Shown here: positions 14,273 to 22,381 of the stretch, in pieces
How positions within the stretch are numbered: position 1 is the stretch's first letter
Layout of the letters: every line of letters starts with the position of its first letter
From: Comamonadaceae bacterium
GTDB lineage: Bacteria; Pseudomonadota; Gammaproteobacteria; Burkholderiales; Burkholderiaceae_C
DNA: 27,462 nt
Direction: 5' to 3'
Assembly: GCA_947458305.1 (NCBI GenBank)
Contig: CANGZO010000006.1
Location: 1 to 27,462 of the forward strand
Program-made: the position numbers and the translations under genes
Notes under the pieces: model-generated
Databases searched by the model: none
Seen by the model: only the letters and a program-made list of their open reading frames with translations
What the model was told of the DNA's origin: nothing

Positions 14273-16636
14273 TCACTCGACCCGCGTCACTTTGTTCGGC
14301 TTGAAACCCAGGTCGGCCACTTTGCCTTTTTTGGCGCGGGCGGTTTTGGCGTTGTTCAGGCTGCGGATTTCCAGCGTTTCTTCACGCTCTTTGCCGCCGC
14401 GGCCAATGCCGGCAATCTTGACGCTGCGGGTGTAGGCCGCAGCTCCAGCCAGGCTGTCTTTGGCTTCCAGGTCAATCAGCATCAGGCCCCGGCCGCCTTT
14501 TTCCATGGTTTTGAGTTCGCTGATCTCAAAGGTCAACACACGACCGCCCGTGCTGGCGCAGCAGACACTGGTGGCGGCGGGCATGGGCTGTTTGTCGCCA
14601 GGCACGGTGGCACTGCTGCCGCTCGCATGGCTGGGGGCGCAGATGGTTTCACCATCGCCCAGGCTGATGAAGGCCTTGCCCGCCTTGTTGCGCGAGACCA
14701 TGTTCTCAACCGAGGCCATGAAGCCGTAGCCGCCAGAACCGCTGAGCAGCAGCGTGGCGTGGGCCGGGCCTGCAAAGTAGTGGGCGATTTGCGTGGTGGG
14801 TTCCAGCTCGATCAACGTGGTCACCGGCTGGCCGTCGCCGCGAGCGCCGGGCAAGGTGGCTACAGCCACGCTGTAAATGCGGCCGTTGCTGCCAAAGATC
14901 AGCAGCGTGTCCACGGTGCGGCATTCGAAGGTGCCATACAGACCATCGCCCGCCTTGAAGGCAAAGCTGGTGGCGTCGTGGCCGTGGCCAGTGCGGGCAC
15001 GCACCCAGCCTTTTTCCGACACGACCACCGTCACCGGTTCGTCCACCACCTTGACTTCGGCGATGGCTTTTTTCTCTTCCTGGATCAGCGTGCGGCGCGG
15101 GTCGGCAAAGGTCTTGGCGTCCGCTTCGATCTCCTTGATCATGAGGCGGCGCAGCGCGGCAGGGCTGCCCAAAATTTCTTCCAACTTGCCTTGTTCTGCG
15201 CGCAGATCGCTCAGCTCTTGCTCGATCTTGATGGCTTCCAAACGGGCCAGTTGGCGCAGGCGAATCTCAAGAATGTCTTCGGCCTGACGGTCGCTGAGTT
15301 TGAAAGCTTCGATCAGCGCAGGCTTGGGCTCGTCGCTGTGGCGGATGATGCGGATCACCTCGTCGATGTTCAGCAGCACCAGCTGGCGGCCTTCCAGAAT
15401 GTGGATGCGGTCCAGCACTTTGTTCAGGCGGTGCTGGCTGCGGCGGGTGATGGTGGTCTGGCGGAAGCTGATCCACTCCACCAGCATCTGGCGCAGCGAC
15501 TTCTGAATCGGCTTGCCATCGATCCCCACCGAAGTCATGTTGATCGGGGCAGACGTTTCGAGGCTGGTGTGGGCCAGCAAGGCGGTGATGAGTTCTTGCT
15601 GTTCAATGCGGCTGGTCTTGGGCTCGAACACCAGGCGCACGGCGGCGTCTTTGCTCGATTCGTCACGCACCACATCGAGCACGGCGAGCATGCTGGCTTT
15701 GAGCAACATTTGGTCAGCACTGAGCGCTTTCTTCCCTGCTTTGACCTTGGGGTTGGTGAGTTCTTCGATTTCTTCGAGCACACGCTGCGAGCTCACGCCT
15801 TGGGGCAGCTCGGTCACCACCAGCTGCCATTGGCCACGGGCCAGGTCTTCGATCTTCCAGCGGGCACGCACCTTGAGGCTGCCGCGCCCGGTGCGGTACG
15901 CGTCGGCAATGTCGCTGGCCGGGCTGATGATTTGGCCGCCACCGGGGTAGTCGGGGCCGGGGATGATGGTCATCAGCTCGCTGTCGCTCAGTTTGTCGTT
16001 TTTGATCAAGGCCACGCAGGCATCGGCCACTTCGCGCAAGTTGTGGCTGGGGATCTCGGTGGCCAGGCCCACCGCGATGCCGCTGGCGCCATTGAGCAAG
16101 CTGAACGGCAATCGGGCAGGCAGTTGACGCGGCTCTTCGGTCGAGCCATCGTAGTTGGGGATGAAGTCCACCGTGCCCATGTCGATCTCGTCGAGCAGCA
16201 AGCTGGTGATGCGCGACAAACGCGCTTCGGTGTAACGCATGGCGGCTGCGCCGTCGCCGTCACGTGAGCCAAAATTGCCTTGGCCGTCGATCAGCGGGTA
16301 GCGCTGCGAAAAGTCTTGCGCCATGCGCACCAGCGCGTCATACGCCGCCGTGTCGCCGTGCGGGTGGTAGCGGCCCAGCACATCGCCCACCACGCGGGCG
16401 CTTTTGACGGGCTTGGCGGCGGTGTTGTTGTTCGGGCCGCTGTACGACAAACCCATCCGGTCCATCGAATACAAAATGCGCCGCTGAACGGGCTTTTGGC
16501 CGTCGCACACATCGGGCAAGGCGCGGCCTTTGACGACGGACAGCGCGTATTCCAGATAGGCCCGCTGGGCGTAAGCGCCCAGGTGGTCGCCTTCTGGGAC
16601 AGCGGTGGGTTCGGGGGTCAACAGGTCAATGGTCAT
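14273..16636 (-). CDS. parC: DNA topoisomerase IV subunit A
   Basis: ParC is the DNA-cutting subunit of topoisomerase IV, which with ParE unlinks daughter chromosomes. The 787 residues fit a ParC of the shorter type. RAYLEYALSVVKGRALPDV (25-43), DGQKPVQRRIL and GRYHPHGDTAAYDAL (88-102) form the winged-helix/quinolone region. The catalytic tyrosine is Y135 in AAMRYTEARLS. The quinolone-determining positions matching E. coli S80 and E84 are T96 and D100 here, probably natural for the group. The C-terminal half holds the coiled-coil gate and a degenerate beta-pinwheel. ParC rather than GyrA is supported by pairing with parE and the absence of a GyrA-box (QRRGGKG). The start at 16636 follows parE by 87 bases on the same strand, with a REP-like pair in the gap. 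Confidence 0.95.
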   Translation of the reverse strand: MTIDLLTPEPTAVPEGDHLGAYAQRAYLEYALSVVKGRALPDVCDGQKPVQRRILYSMDRMGLSYSGPNNNTAAKPVKSARVVGDVLGRYHPHGDTAAYDALVRMAQDFSQRYPLIDGQGNFGSRDGDGAAAMRYTEARLSRITSLLLDEIDMGTVDFIPNYDGSTEEPRQLPARLPFSLLNGASGIAVGLATEIPSHNLREVADACVALIKNDKLSDSELMTIIPGPDYPGGGQIISPASDIADAYRTGRGSLKVRARWKIEDLARGQWQLVVTELPQGVSSQRVLEEIEELTNPKVKAGKKALSADQMLLKASMLAVLDVVRDESSKDAAVRLVFEPKTSRIEQQELITALLAHTSLETSAPINMTSVGIDGKPIQKSLRQMLVEWISFRQTTITRRSQHRLNKVLDRIHILEGRQLVLLNIDEVIRIIRHSDEPKPALIEAFKLSDRQAEDILEIRLRQLARLEAIKIEQELSDLRAEQGKLEEILGSPAALRRLMIKEIEADAKTFADPRRTLIQEEKKAIAEVKVVDEPVTVVVSEKGWVRARTGHGHDATSFAFKAGDGLYGTFECRTVDTLLIFGSNGRIYSVAVATLPGARGDGQPVTTLIELEPTTQIAHYFAGPAHATLLLSGSGGYGFMASVENMVSRNKAGKAFISLGDGETICAPSHASGSSATVPGDKQPMPAATSVCCASTGGRVLTFEISELKTMEKGGRGLMLIDLEAKDSLAGAAAYTRSVKIAGIGRGGKEREETLEIRSLNNAKTARAKKGKVADLGFKPNKVTRVE

Positions 16637-16650
16637 CAGGTTCTTTCAGG

Positions 16651-16714
16651 GTAGGCGCCTGCCTGCGGGCGTTGGATTTGCTCAGACATTTCGCCCACGG
16701 GGTGGGCTCCTACA
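16651..16714. repeat. REP-like inverted pair between parE and parC
   Basis: Two related units face each other. On the plus strand GTAGGCGCCTGCCTGCGGGC starts at 16651. On the minus strand TGTAGGAGCCCACCCCGTGG starts at 16714. Both open with GTAGG and each can fold on itself (GCCCAC/GTGGGC in the second). The layout, two REPs with GTAGG heads outward and about 20 bases between, resembles REP doublets (REPINs/BIMEs) of Pseudomonas and related bacteria. No other copy was found in this window, so genome-wide repetition is an inference. It sits in the spacer of a two-gene unit, where such elements can affect mRNA stability. Confidence 0.55.
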
Positions 16715-16723
16715 GGGAATTCG

Positions 16724-18706
16724 TCACACGTCGATTTCGATGCTGTCGCCGTGCAGCTCCATCAACTCACGCCGGGCGGCGGCTTCGCCTTTGCCCATGA
16801 GCTGAGTCATGAGGTTTTCAGTGCCTGCGTTGTCCAGCGGGCCCAACTCGATGGGCAGCAGGCGGCGCGTGTCGGGGTTGAGCGTGGTGTCCCACAACTG
16901 TTCGGCGCTCATCTCGCCCAAGCCCTTGAAGCGGCTGATGCTCCAGCCGCCTTCTTTGACGCCATCTTTGCGCAGCTTGTCGATGATGGCGCTGAGCTCA
17001 CCCTCGTCCAGTGCATAGGCTTTGGACGCAGGCTTTTTGCCGCGTGCGGGAGCATCGACGCGGAACAAGGGCGGCCTGGCCACATACAGGTGGCCCGCTT
17101 CGATCAGTTTGGGGAAGTGACGGAAGAACAAAGTAAGCAGCAGCACCTGAATGTGCGAGCCGTCCACGTCAGCGTCACTCAAGATGCAGACCTTGCCGTA
17201 GCGCAGATTGCTCATGTCGGGGTTGTCATTGGGGCCGTGCGGGTCCACGCCGATGGCCACTGAGATGTCGTGGATTTCGTTGTTGGCAAACAAGCGGTCG
17301 CGGTCCACTTCCCAGGTATTGAGCACCTTGCCGCGCAGGGGCAAGATGGCCTGGCTTTCTTTGTTGCGGCCCATTTTGGCGCTGCCCCCGGCCGAGTCGC
17401 CCTCCACCAAAAACACCTCGTTGTGCAAGATGTCTTTGCTCTCGCAATCGGTCAGCTTGCCGGGCAGCACAGCCACGCCGGAGCTCTTGCGCTTTTCGAC
17501 CTTTTGACCCGCTTTTTGACGGGTTTGCGCGGCCTTGATGGCGAGTTCGGCCAGCTTTTTGCCGTAATCCACATGCTCGTTGAGCCACAACTCCAAGGCC
17601 GGGCGCACAAAGCTGGAGACCAGCCGCACCGCGTCGCGCGAGTTCAGGCGCTCCTTGATCTGGCCCTGGAACTGCGGGTCCAGCACCTTGGCGCTCAGCA
17701 CATAGCTGGCGCGAGCGAACACGTCTTCGGGCATGAGCTTCACGCCTTTGGGCAGCAAACCATGCAGCTCGATGAAGCTTTTGACCGCTGTGAACAGGCC
17801 GTCGCGCAAGCCGCTGTCGTGCGTGCCGCCCGCGCTGGTGGGGATCAAATTCACATAACTTTCGCGCACCGGCGCGCCGTCTTCGGTGAAGGCCACAGCC
17901 CACGAGGCGCCCTCGCCTTCGGCAAAGCTCTCGCTGTTGACATCGGCAAAGCCCTCACCCTCAAACAAGGGGATCACCGGGTCTCCCGTGAGCGTTTGCG
18001 TCAGGTAGTCACGCAGTCCAGCTTTGTATTGCCATTGCTGGGTTTCCTTGGTTTTTTCATTCACCAAGGTCACCGTCACGCCGGGCATCAACACAGCCTT
18101 GCTGCGCAGCAGGTGCGTCAGCTCGTTCATGGGCAGGGCGCTGGATTCGAAGTATTTGGCGTCGGGCCAGGCACGCACGGTGGTGCCCTGTTTCCGGTCA
18201 CCCTCACCTGTGACGCGTTTGACCAAAGGCTCGGTCACGTCACCGCCCGAAAACACCAAGGTGGCCACTTGGCCTTCGCGGTAGCTGGTGGCCTCTAAGC
18301 GCTTGGACAGCGCATTGGTCACCGACACGCCCACGCCGTGCAGGCCCCCCGAGAAGCTGTAAGCCCCTCCCTTGCCCTTGTCGAACTTGCCGCCCGCGTG
18401 CAAGCGGGTGAACACCAGCTCGATCACCGGCGCGTTTTCTTCGGGGTGCAGGCCAAAGGGGATGCCCCGGCCATCGTCTTCGATGCTGACAGAGCCATCC
18501 AAGTGCAGGATGACTTTGATCTTTTTACCGAACCCCGCCAGCGCCTCGTCGGCGGCGTTGTCCAGCACTTCCTGGATGATGTGCAGGGGGTTGTCGGTGC
18601 GGGTGTACATGCCCGGGCGTTGCTTGACGGGTTCTAAGCCCTTCAAGACACGGATCGAGCCTTCAGAGTACTCGTTGGAAGTTTTGACAGTTGATTGGGT
18701 GGCCAT
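16724..18706 (-). CDS. parE: DNA topoisomerase IV subunit B
   Basis: ParE is the ATPase subunit of topoisomerase IV. The 660 residues from the ATG at 18706 match the family. The GHKL ATPase domain shows QEVLDNAADEA (45-55, catalytic Glu E46), EDDGRGIPFGLHP (76-88) and SGGLHGVGVSVTNALS (119-134). The transducer domain follows, and the TOPRIM domain carries EGDSAGGSA (435-443) and DADVDGSHIQ (511-520), the Mg-binding acidic cluster. RFKGLGEMSAEQLWDTTLNP near the end is conserved. A longer frame reaches an ATG at 18754, but the shorter start fits homologues, which begin MAT...YSEGSIRVLKGLEPVKQRPGMY. No ribosome binding site is seen before 18706, and a good -10 box lies only 8 bases upstream. It is 69 bases downstream of the MFS gene and 87 upstream of parC. 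Confidence 0.95.
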   Translation of the reverse strand: MATQSTVKTSNEYSEGSIRVLKGLEPVKQRPGMYTRTDNPLHIIQEVLDNAADEALAGFGKKIKVILHLDGSVSIEDDGRGIPFGLHPEENAPVIELVFTRLHAGGKFDKGKGGAYSFSGGLHGVGVSVTNALSKRLEATSYREGQVATLVFSGGDVTEPLVKRVTGEGDRKQGTTVRAWPDAKYFESSALPMNELTHLLRSKAVLMPGVTVTLVNEKTKETQQWQYKAGLRDYLTQTLTGDPVIPLFEGEGFADVNSESFAEGEGASWAVAFTEDGAPVRESYVNLIPTSAGGTHDSGLRDGLFTAVKSFIELHGLLPKGVKLMPEDVFARASYVLSAKVLDPQFQGQIKERLNSRDAVRLVSSFVRPALELWLNEHVDYGKKLAELAIKAAQTRQKAGQKVEKRKSSGVAVLPGKLTDCESKDILHNEVFLVEGDSAGGSAKMGRNKESQAILPLRGKVLNTWEVDRDRLFANNEIHDISVAIGVDPHGPNDNPDMSNLRYGKVCILSDADVDGSHIQVLLLTLFFRHFPKLIEAGHLYVARPPLFRVDAPARGKKPASKAYALDEGELSAIIDKLRKDGVKEGGWSISRFKGLGEMSAEQLWDTTLNPDTRRLLPIELGPLDNAGTENLMTQLMGKGEAAARRELMELHGDSIEIDV

Positions 18707-18714
18707 GGTGGCGG

Positions 18715-18720
18715 ATTGTA
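18715..18720 (-). promoter_or_regulatory. candidate -10 box for parE (near-leaderless transcript)
   Basis: On the minus strand TACAAT (18720-18715) ends 8 bases before the parE ATG (18706). Transcription starting 6-8 bases after it would give an mRNA beginning at or next to the start codon. No good -35 is seen at 16-18 bases, and no Shine-Dalgarno sequence is present. Confidence 0.35.
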
Positions 18721-18775
18721 GTGGGGTTTCTGGCAAAACACTGGATACAAACACAGTTCATGGCACCCGATCGGT

Positions 18776-19957
18776 TCAGGAGCTTCCGGTCTGGGCGCTG
18801 CTTGGCCGCAGCCGCCAGCCCCATTGCGATCCCCAGCCGACCACCGACCCCACCACCCAGAACACAGGCCCCACCCCCGCCACCGCCCCGGCAGCACCAA
18901 AAAGCACCGGCATGAGCACGCTGGAGGCGTTGATGCTCATCAGCCGCAGCGCCAGCGCCTCGCCATGTCGGTGTGGCGGGGTGATCTGGTGCAAGGTGCT
19001 CATGATCATGGGCTGGGCCGTGCCCAAGACCAACCCCAGCATGACCGAACACAAGCCCATGGCCCATGCTGTGGGCATGAAGGGGTAGAGCCCGAACAAC
19101 ACCGCAGTGCACGCCATCGAGCCGGTGATGATCTGGTACTCCTTGACGTGTCGCGAGATGAAAGGCAAACACACGCGAATGAAGGTGGCCGCGATGGCAA
19201 AAGCGCCCAAAATCGTGCCCACCACCGAAGCGCTGTAGCCACGCTCATGGCCCAGCACCGGGACCACAAAGGTGTGGACATCCCAACACGACGACAACAC
19301 CCAGTTGACTGCCAGCAAACGGCGCATCGTGGGCTCGGCCAGCAAATCCATGGCACGGCGGGGCTGCACCTCACCTGGTGCTGTGGGGGCATGCAACTCG
19401 GGCACCGCACGCACCCAGAACCAGGTGCTCAAGGGCAACATGGCCAACAACAAAAAAGCCCATTGGAAGCCTGAAACATGGTCCGGATGCGGTCCGGCAT
19501 AGTCAATCAGCAAACCGGCCATCACGGGCCCCAAAAAGTTGGAGATGGCCGGGCCAATCGACAACCAACTGAAAGCCACACGCAGCTCAGCAGGGTTTTG
19601 GGCCATGCGGCCCACATGGCGCTGCAGGGCGATCACCGCCATGCCCGTGGCGCCGCCTGTGGCCAAAGCGCTCAGGCACAAGACCGGGAAAATCGGCCAA
19701 ATGGCCGACAAACTGGCCCCGACAGAAGAGATCGCCACACTGATGAGCAGCGGTTTTTTAAGGCCCGTGCGGTCAATGTACCGGCCTGCTGGCAAGGCCA
19801 AAAACACCTGCGTCAGGGCAAACAACGCCAACAAGGCGCCTACAGCCAGTGGGCTGTAGCCTTGCTTCAAAGCCAGCAATGGCGTGGCCATGCGCATACC
19901 CGCCATACAAGCGTGCAGAAAAATTTGGCCTGCGATCAGCTGTGGGAGTGTCTTCAT
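18776..19957 (-). CDS. major facilitator superfamily (MFS) transporter
   Basis: A 393-residue polytopic inner-membrane protein with about 12 hydrophobic segments. Loop 2-3 has the MFS signature as GRYIDRTGLKKPLL (58-71). A central charged loop at about 205-225 (LHAPTAPGEVQPRRAMD) separates the two six-helix halves, and a second G-x-x-x-R-type loop follows in the C-terminal half (FISRHVKEYQI). The substrate cannot be told from the sequence; drug or metabolite export is typical of this type but unproven here. GGGGTGA a few bases before the ATG is the ribosome binding site. It starts 31 bases after the rmuC stop and probably ends the nhaD-2HADH-rmuC run, with parE next on the same strand. Confidence 0.88.
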   Translation of the reverse strand: MKTLPQLIAGQIFLHACMAGMRMATPLLALKQGYSPLAVGALLALFALTQVFLALPAGRYIDRTGLKKPLLISVAISSVGASLSAIWPIFPVLCLSALATGGATGMAVIALQRHVGRMAQNPAELRVAFSWLSIGPAISNFLGPVMAGLLIDYAGPHPDHVSGFQWAFLLLAMLPLSTWFWVRAVPELHAPTAPGEVQPRRAMDLLAEPTMRRLLAVNWVLSSCWDVHTFVVPVLGHERGYSASVVGTILGAFAIAATFIRVCLPFISRHVKEYQIITGSMACTAVLFGLYPFMPTAWAMGLCSVMLGLVLGTAQPMIMSTLHQITPPHRHGEALALRLMSINASSVLMPVLFGAAGAVAGVGPVFWVVGSVVGWGSQWGWRLRPSSAQTGSS

Positions 19958-19988
19958 GTCAGGTCACCCCCGGCTTTCACTGGGCAAA

Positions 19989-21398
19989 TCAGTGCTCGCT
20001 GCCAGGCAACCGGGCCTGGGCCTCGGCTTCGGGCAAGGCATCCACCTGACGCAAAGCGCGGTTCATCACGTTGCTGCGGGTCTGGGCTTGATCGAGCGTG
20101 TTGAGCACGGATTGCGTCTGGTTGCGCACCTTGTCCAACACATCGCCAAACTTGCCAAACTCGGTCTTGACGGCGCCCAGCACCTGCCAGACTTCGCTGG
20201 AGCGCTTTTCGAGGGCCAAAGTTCTGAAGCCCATTTGCAGGGCATTGAGCATGGCCATCAGATTGGTAGGGCCGGCCAGCGTGACGCGGTGGTCGCGCTG
20301 CAGGGTTTCCATCAAACCAGGGCGGCGCAAGACCTCGGCGTACAGGCCTTCGGTGGGCAAGAACATGACCGCAAAATCGGTGGTGTGTGGCGGCTCCAGG
20401 TATTTTTCGGCAATCGACTTGGCTTCGAGCTTGATGCGATTTTCGAGCGCTTTGGCGCACAACTCGGCTTGAAGCGGGTCGGCGCGGCCCTGGGCTTCGA
20501 GCAGGCGCTCGTAGTCTTCGTTGGGAAACTTCGCGTCAATCGGCAGCCACACAGGTTGGCCGCTGTCGGATCGGCCCGGCAAACGGATGGCAAAGTCCAC
20601 CCGGTTTTTGTCGCCGGGGCGCGTGGCCACTTGCACCGCGTATTGCTCGGGGGTCAGCACCTGCTCCAGCAGCGAAGCCAGTTGCGCCTCACCGAACATG
20701 CCACGGGTTTTGACATTGGTGAGCAGGTGCTTGAGATCACCCACGCCTTGCGCCAGGTTGTGCATTTCGCCCAGGCCCTTGTGCACCTGCTCCAATCGCT
20801 CGGCCACTTGTTTGAAGCTCTCGCCCAAGCGGGCTTGCAGGGTGGCTTGCAGTTTTTCGTCCACCGTATGGCGCATTTCGTCCAGCTTGGCGGCGTTGCT
20901 TTGCTGCAGCTGGGCCAGCTGGGTTTCCATGGTGCCGCGCATCTCAGTCAGGCGGCGGGCGTTGGCCTCGGACAAGGCATTGACCTGCTGGGCCAGGCTG
21001 TCGGTCAGGCTTTTTTGCAGCAAAGTCAATTGCTGGGCCAGTGCATCGATTTGCTGGTTTTGCGTGCGGGTGGCCTCGGCGCTTTGCTGCAGCAGCGACT
21101 GCTGGAACAGCGTGAGGTTCTGCATGGCCTCTTGCCGCCCCTGCACGCCAGACTGGCTGATTTCGGTTCGCAGTTCGCGTTCTAGCCGCTCCGACTGGGC
21201 TTGCAGATGGCCAAACTGCTGTTGGAACCAAGCGGTTTGTTCGGCCAAGCGCTGAGCGGCTTGCACTGCAGTCTGCTCGGCCAAAAGGGTGGCGGTTTGC
21301 TGCGCTTGCTCTTGCGGCGCAGCACCGCGACGCAGCAGCAACACCATCACCAACAACAGGTTCAGCCCGACCAGGGCCAGCAAGGCCCATTCGCTCAT
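19989..21398 (-). CDS. rmuC: DNA recombination protein RmuC homologue
   Basis: RmuC proteins limit recombination at inverted repeats and have a predicted PD-(D/E)XK-type nuclease core; the direct biochemical role is not settled. The 469-residue protein has an N-terminal membrane anchor (residues 4-23), a long Gln/Ala/Glu-rich coiled coil (about 28-215) and the RmuC domain. The domain shows LLTNVKTRGMFGE (225-237), then VDFAIRLPG with D268 and VWLPIDAKFPNEDYERL with D288 and K290, which form the putative nuclease centre. DFAVMFLPTEGLYAEVLRRP and GPTNLMAMLNALQMGFRTLA are further family blocks. Its ATG overlaps the stop of the dehydrogenase gene (ATGA), so translation is probably coupled. Confidence 0.93.
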   Translation of the reverse strand: MSEWALLALVGLNLLLVMVLLLRRGAAPQEQAQQTATLLAEQTAVQAAQRLAEQTAWFQQQFGHLQAQSERLERELRTEISQSGVQGRQEAMQNLTLFQQSLLQQSAEATRTQNQQIDALAQQLTLLQKSLTDSLAQQVNALSEANARRLTEMRGTMETQLAQLQQSNAAKLDEMRHTVDEKLQATLQARLGESFKQVAERLEQVHKGLGEMHNLAQGVGDLKHLLTNVKTRGMFGEAQLASLLEQVLTPEQYAVQVATRPGDKNRVDFAIRLPGRSDSGQPVWLPIDAKFPNEDYERLLEAQGRADPLQAELCAKALENRIKLEAKSIAEKYLEPPHTTDFAVMFLPTEGLYAEVLRRPGLMETLQRDHRVTLAGPTNLMAMLNALQMGFRTLALEKRSSEVWQVLGAVKTEFGKFGDVLDKVRNQTQSVLNTLDQAQTRSNVMNRALRQVDALPEAEAQARLPGSEH

Positions 21399-22381
21399 GC
21401 AGCTGCGCCGGGCACGGTGTTCAAGGGCGTCAGTGCCTGGCCTCGGGTCAGGTAAGCCACCAAGTTGTCGGCCGCCAGCTGGGCCATGGCCTTGCGGGTC
21501 TGGATGGTTGCGCTGGCGATGTGAGGGGTCAGCACCACATTGGGCACCTTGAGCAAATCGGGGTGCACCGAAGGCTCGCCCTCGAACACATCGATGCCTG
21601 CTGCAGCGATTTGGCGCGCGGCCAGGGCTTGGGCCAAAGCCGCGTCGTCCACAATGCCACCGCGTGCAATATTGACCAGCGTGGCCGTGGGCTTCATCTG
21701 CGCCAACTCAGCCGCGCCAATCGTGTGGTGCGACTCGGCGCTGTAAGGCACCACCAGCATCACATGGTCAGCGGTTTTCAGGAGTTCTTGCTTGGAGACA
21801 TAAGTGGCCTTGCAATCCGCTTCCAACTCGGCGCTCAAACGGCTGCGGTTGTGATAAATGACCTTCATGCCAAAACCTTGCGCCGCACGGCGGGCAATGC
21901 CCTGCCCGATGCGGCCCATGCCGATGATGCCGATGGTCGAGCCATGCACCTCGGCCCCGGCAAACATGTCGTAGCTCCACTTTTTCCACAAACCGGCACG
22001 CAGATAGTGCTCACTCTCGGTCACACGGCGGGCGGTGGCCATGAGCAAAGCAAAGCCAAAATCGGCCGTGGTCTCGGTCAACACATCGGGCGTGTTGCTG
22101 GCCAGCACGCCCGCAGCGGTCATGGCGGGCACATCAAAGTTGTTGAAGCCCACCGCCATGTTGGCCACGATGCGCAGTTGCGGGTTGGCCTGCAAGAGCG
22201 CGGCGTCAATGCGCTCGCTGCCGGTGGTCAATGCGCCCACTTTGCCTTGCATCCGGCGCGTGAGTTCGGCCGCAGACCACACCTCATCGGCCTGGTTGCT
22301 CTCGACTTCAAACACCTGCGCCAAAGACTGCAGGACCTCGGGGAAGATGGCGCGCGCCACCAGGATGGAAGGTTTGGACAT
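21395..22381 (-). CDS. D-2-hydroxyacid dehydrogenase (glyoxylate/hydroxypyruvate reductase type)
   Basis: 328 residues from the ATG at 22381. This NAD(P)-dependent enzyme interconverts a D-2-hydroxyacid and a 2-oxoacid; the closest functional group by motif is glyoxylate/hydroxypyruvate reductase (GhrB/GyaR-like), but substrate and cofactor preference are inferred. The Rossmann motif is GMGRIG (154-159) followed by a basic NRSR (178-181), which suggests NADPH. The catalytic triad is R240 (in NIARGG), E269 (in FEGEP) and H287 (in LTPHIAS). The frame is open upstream to 22441, but that part overlaps the antiporter gene and does not look like the family. The start shares one base with the antiporter stop (TGATG), and the stop overlaps the rmuC start, so the three genes are tightly coupled. 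Confidence 0.92.
   Translation of the reverse strand: MSKPSILVARAIFPEVLQSLAQVFEVESNQADEVWSAAELTRRMQGKVGALTTGSERIDAALLQANPQLRIVANMAVGFNNFDVPAMTAAGVLASNTPDVLTETTADFGFALLMATARRVTESEHYLRAGLWKKWSYDMFAGAEVHGSTIGIIGMGRIGQGIARRAAQGFGMKVIYHNRSRLSAELEADCKATYVSKQELLKTADHVMLVVPYSAESHHTIGAAELAQMKPTATLVNIARGGIVDDAALAQALAARQIAAAGIDVFEGEPSVHPDLLKVPNVVLTPHIASATIQTRKAMAQLAADNLVAYLTRGQALTPLNTVPGAAA

Noticed and set aside
14086..14304. 72-codon plus-strand frame in the gap between the thioesterase and parC genes
   Set aside because: It overlaps both neighbouring minus-strand genes, has no ribosome binding site, and runs through the 8-bp GC hairpin.
14627..16267. Long open frame on the plus strand (546 codons) opposite parC
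   Set aside because: Antisense shadow of parC; same composition artefact, and no recognisable domain.
17270..18298. Open frames on the plus strand opposite parE
   Set aside because: Mirror frames of a conserved gene with His/Gln/Ala-rich composition and no ribosome binding site.
16724..18754. Longer parE start at 18754
   Set aside because: The extra 16 residues do not resemble ParE/GyrB N-termini, and the probable -10 box lies inside them.
19884..21185. 433-codon plus-strand frame opposite rmuC
   Set aside because: Leu/Gln/His repeats reflect the coiled coil of rmuC read backwards.
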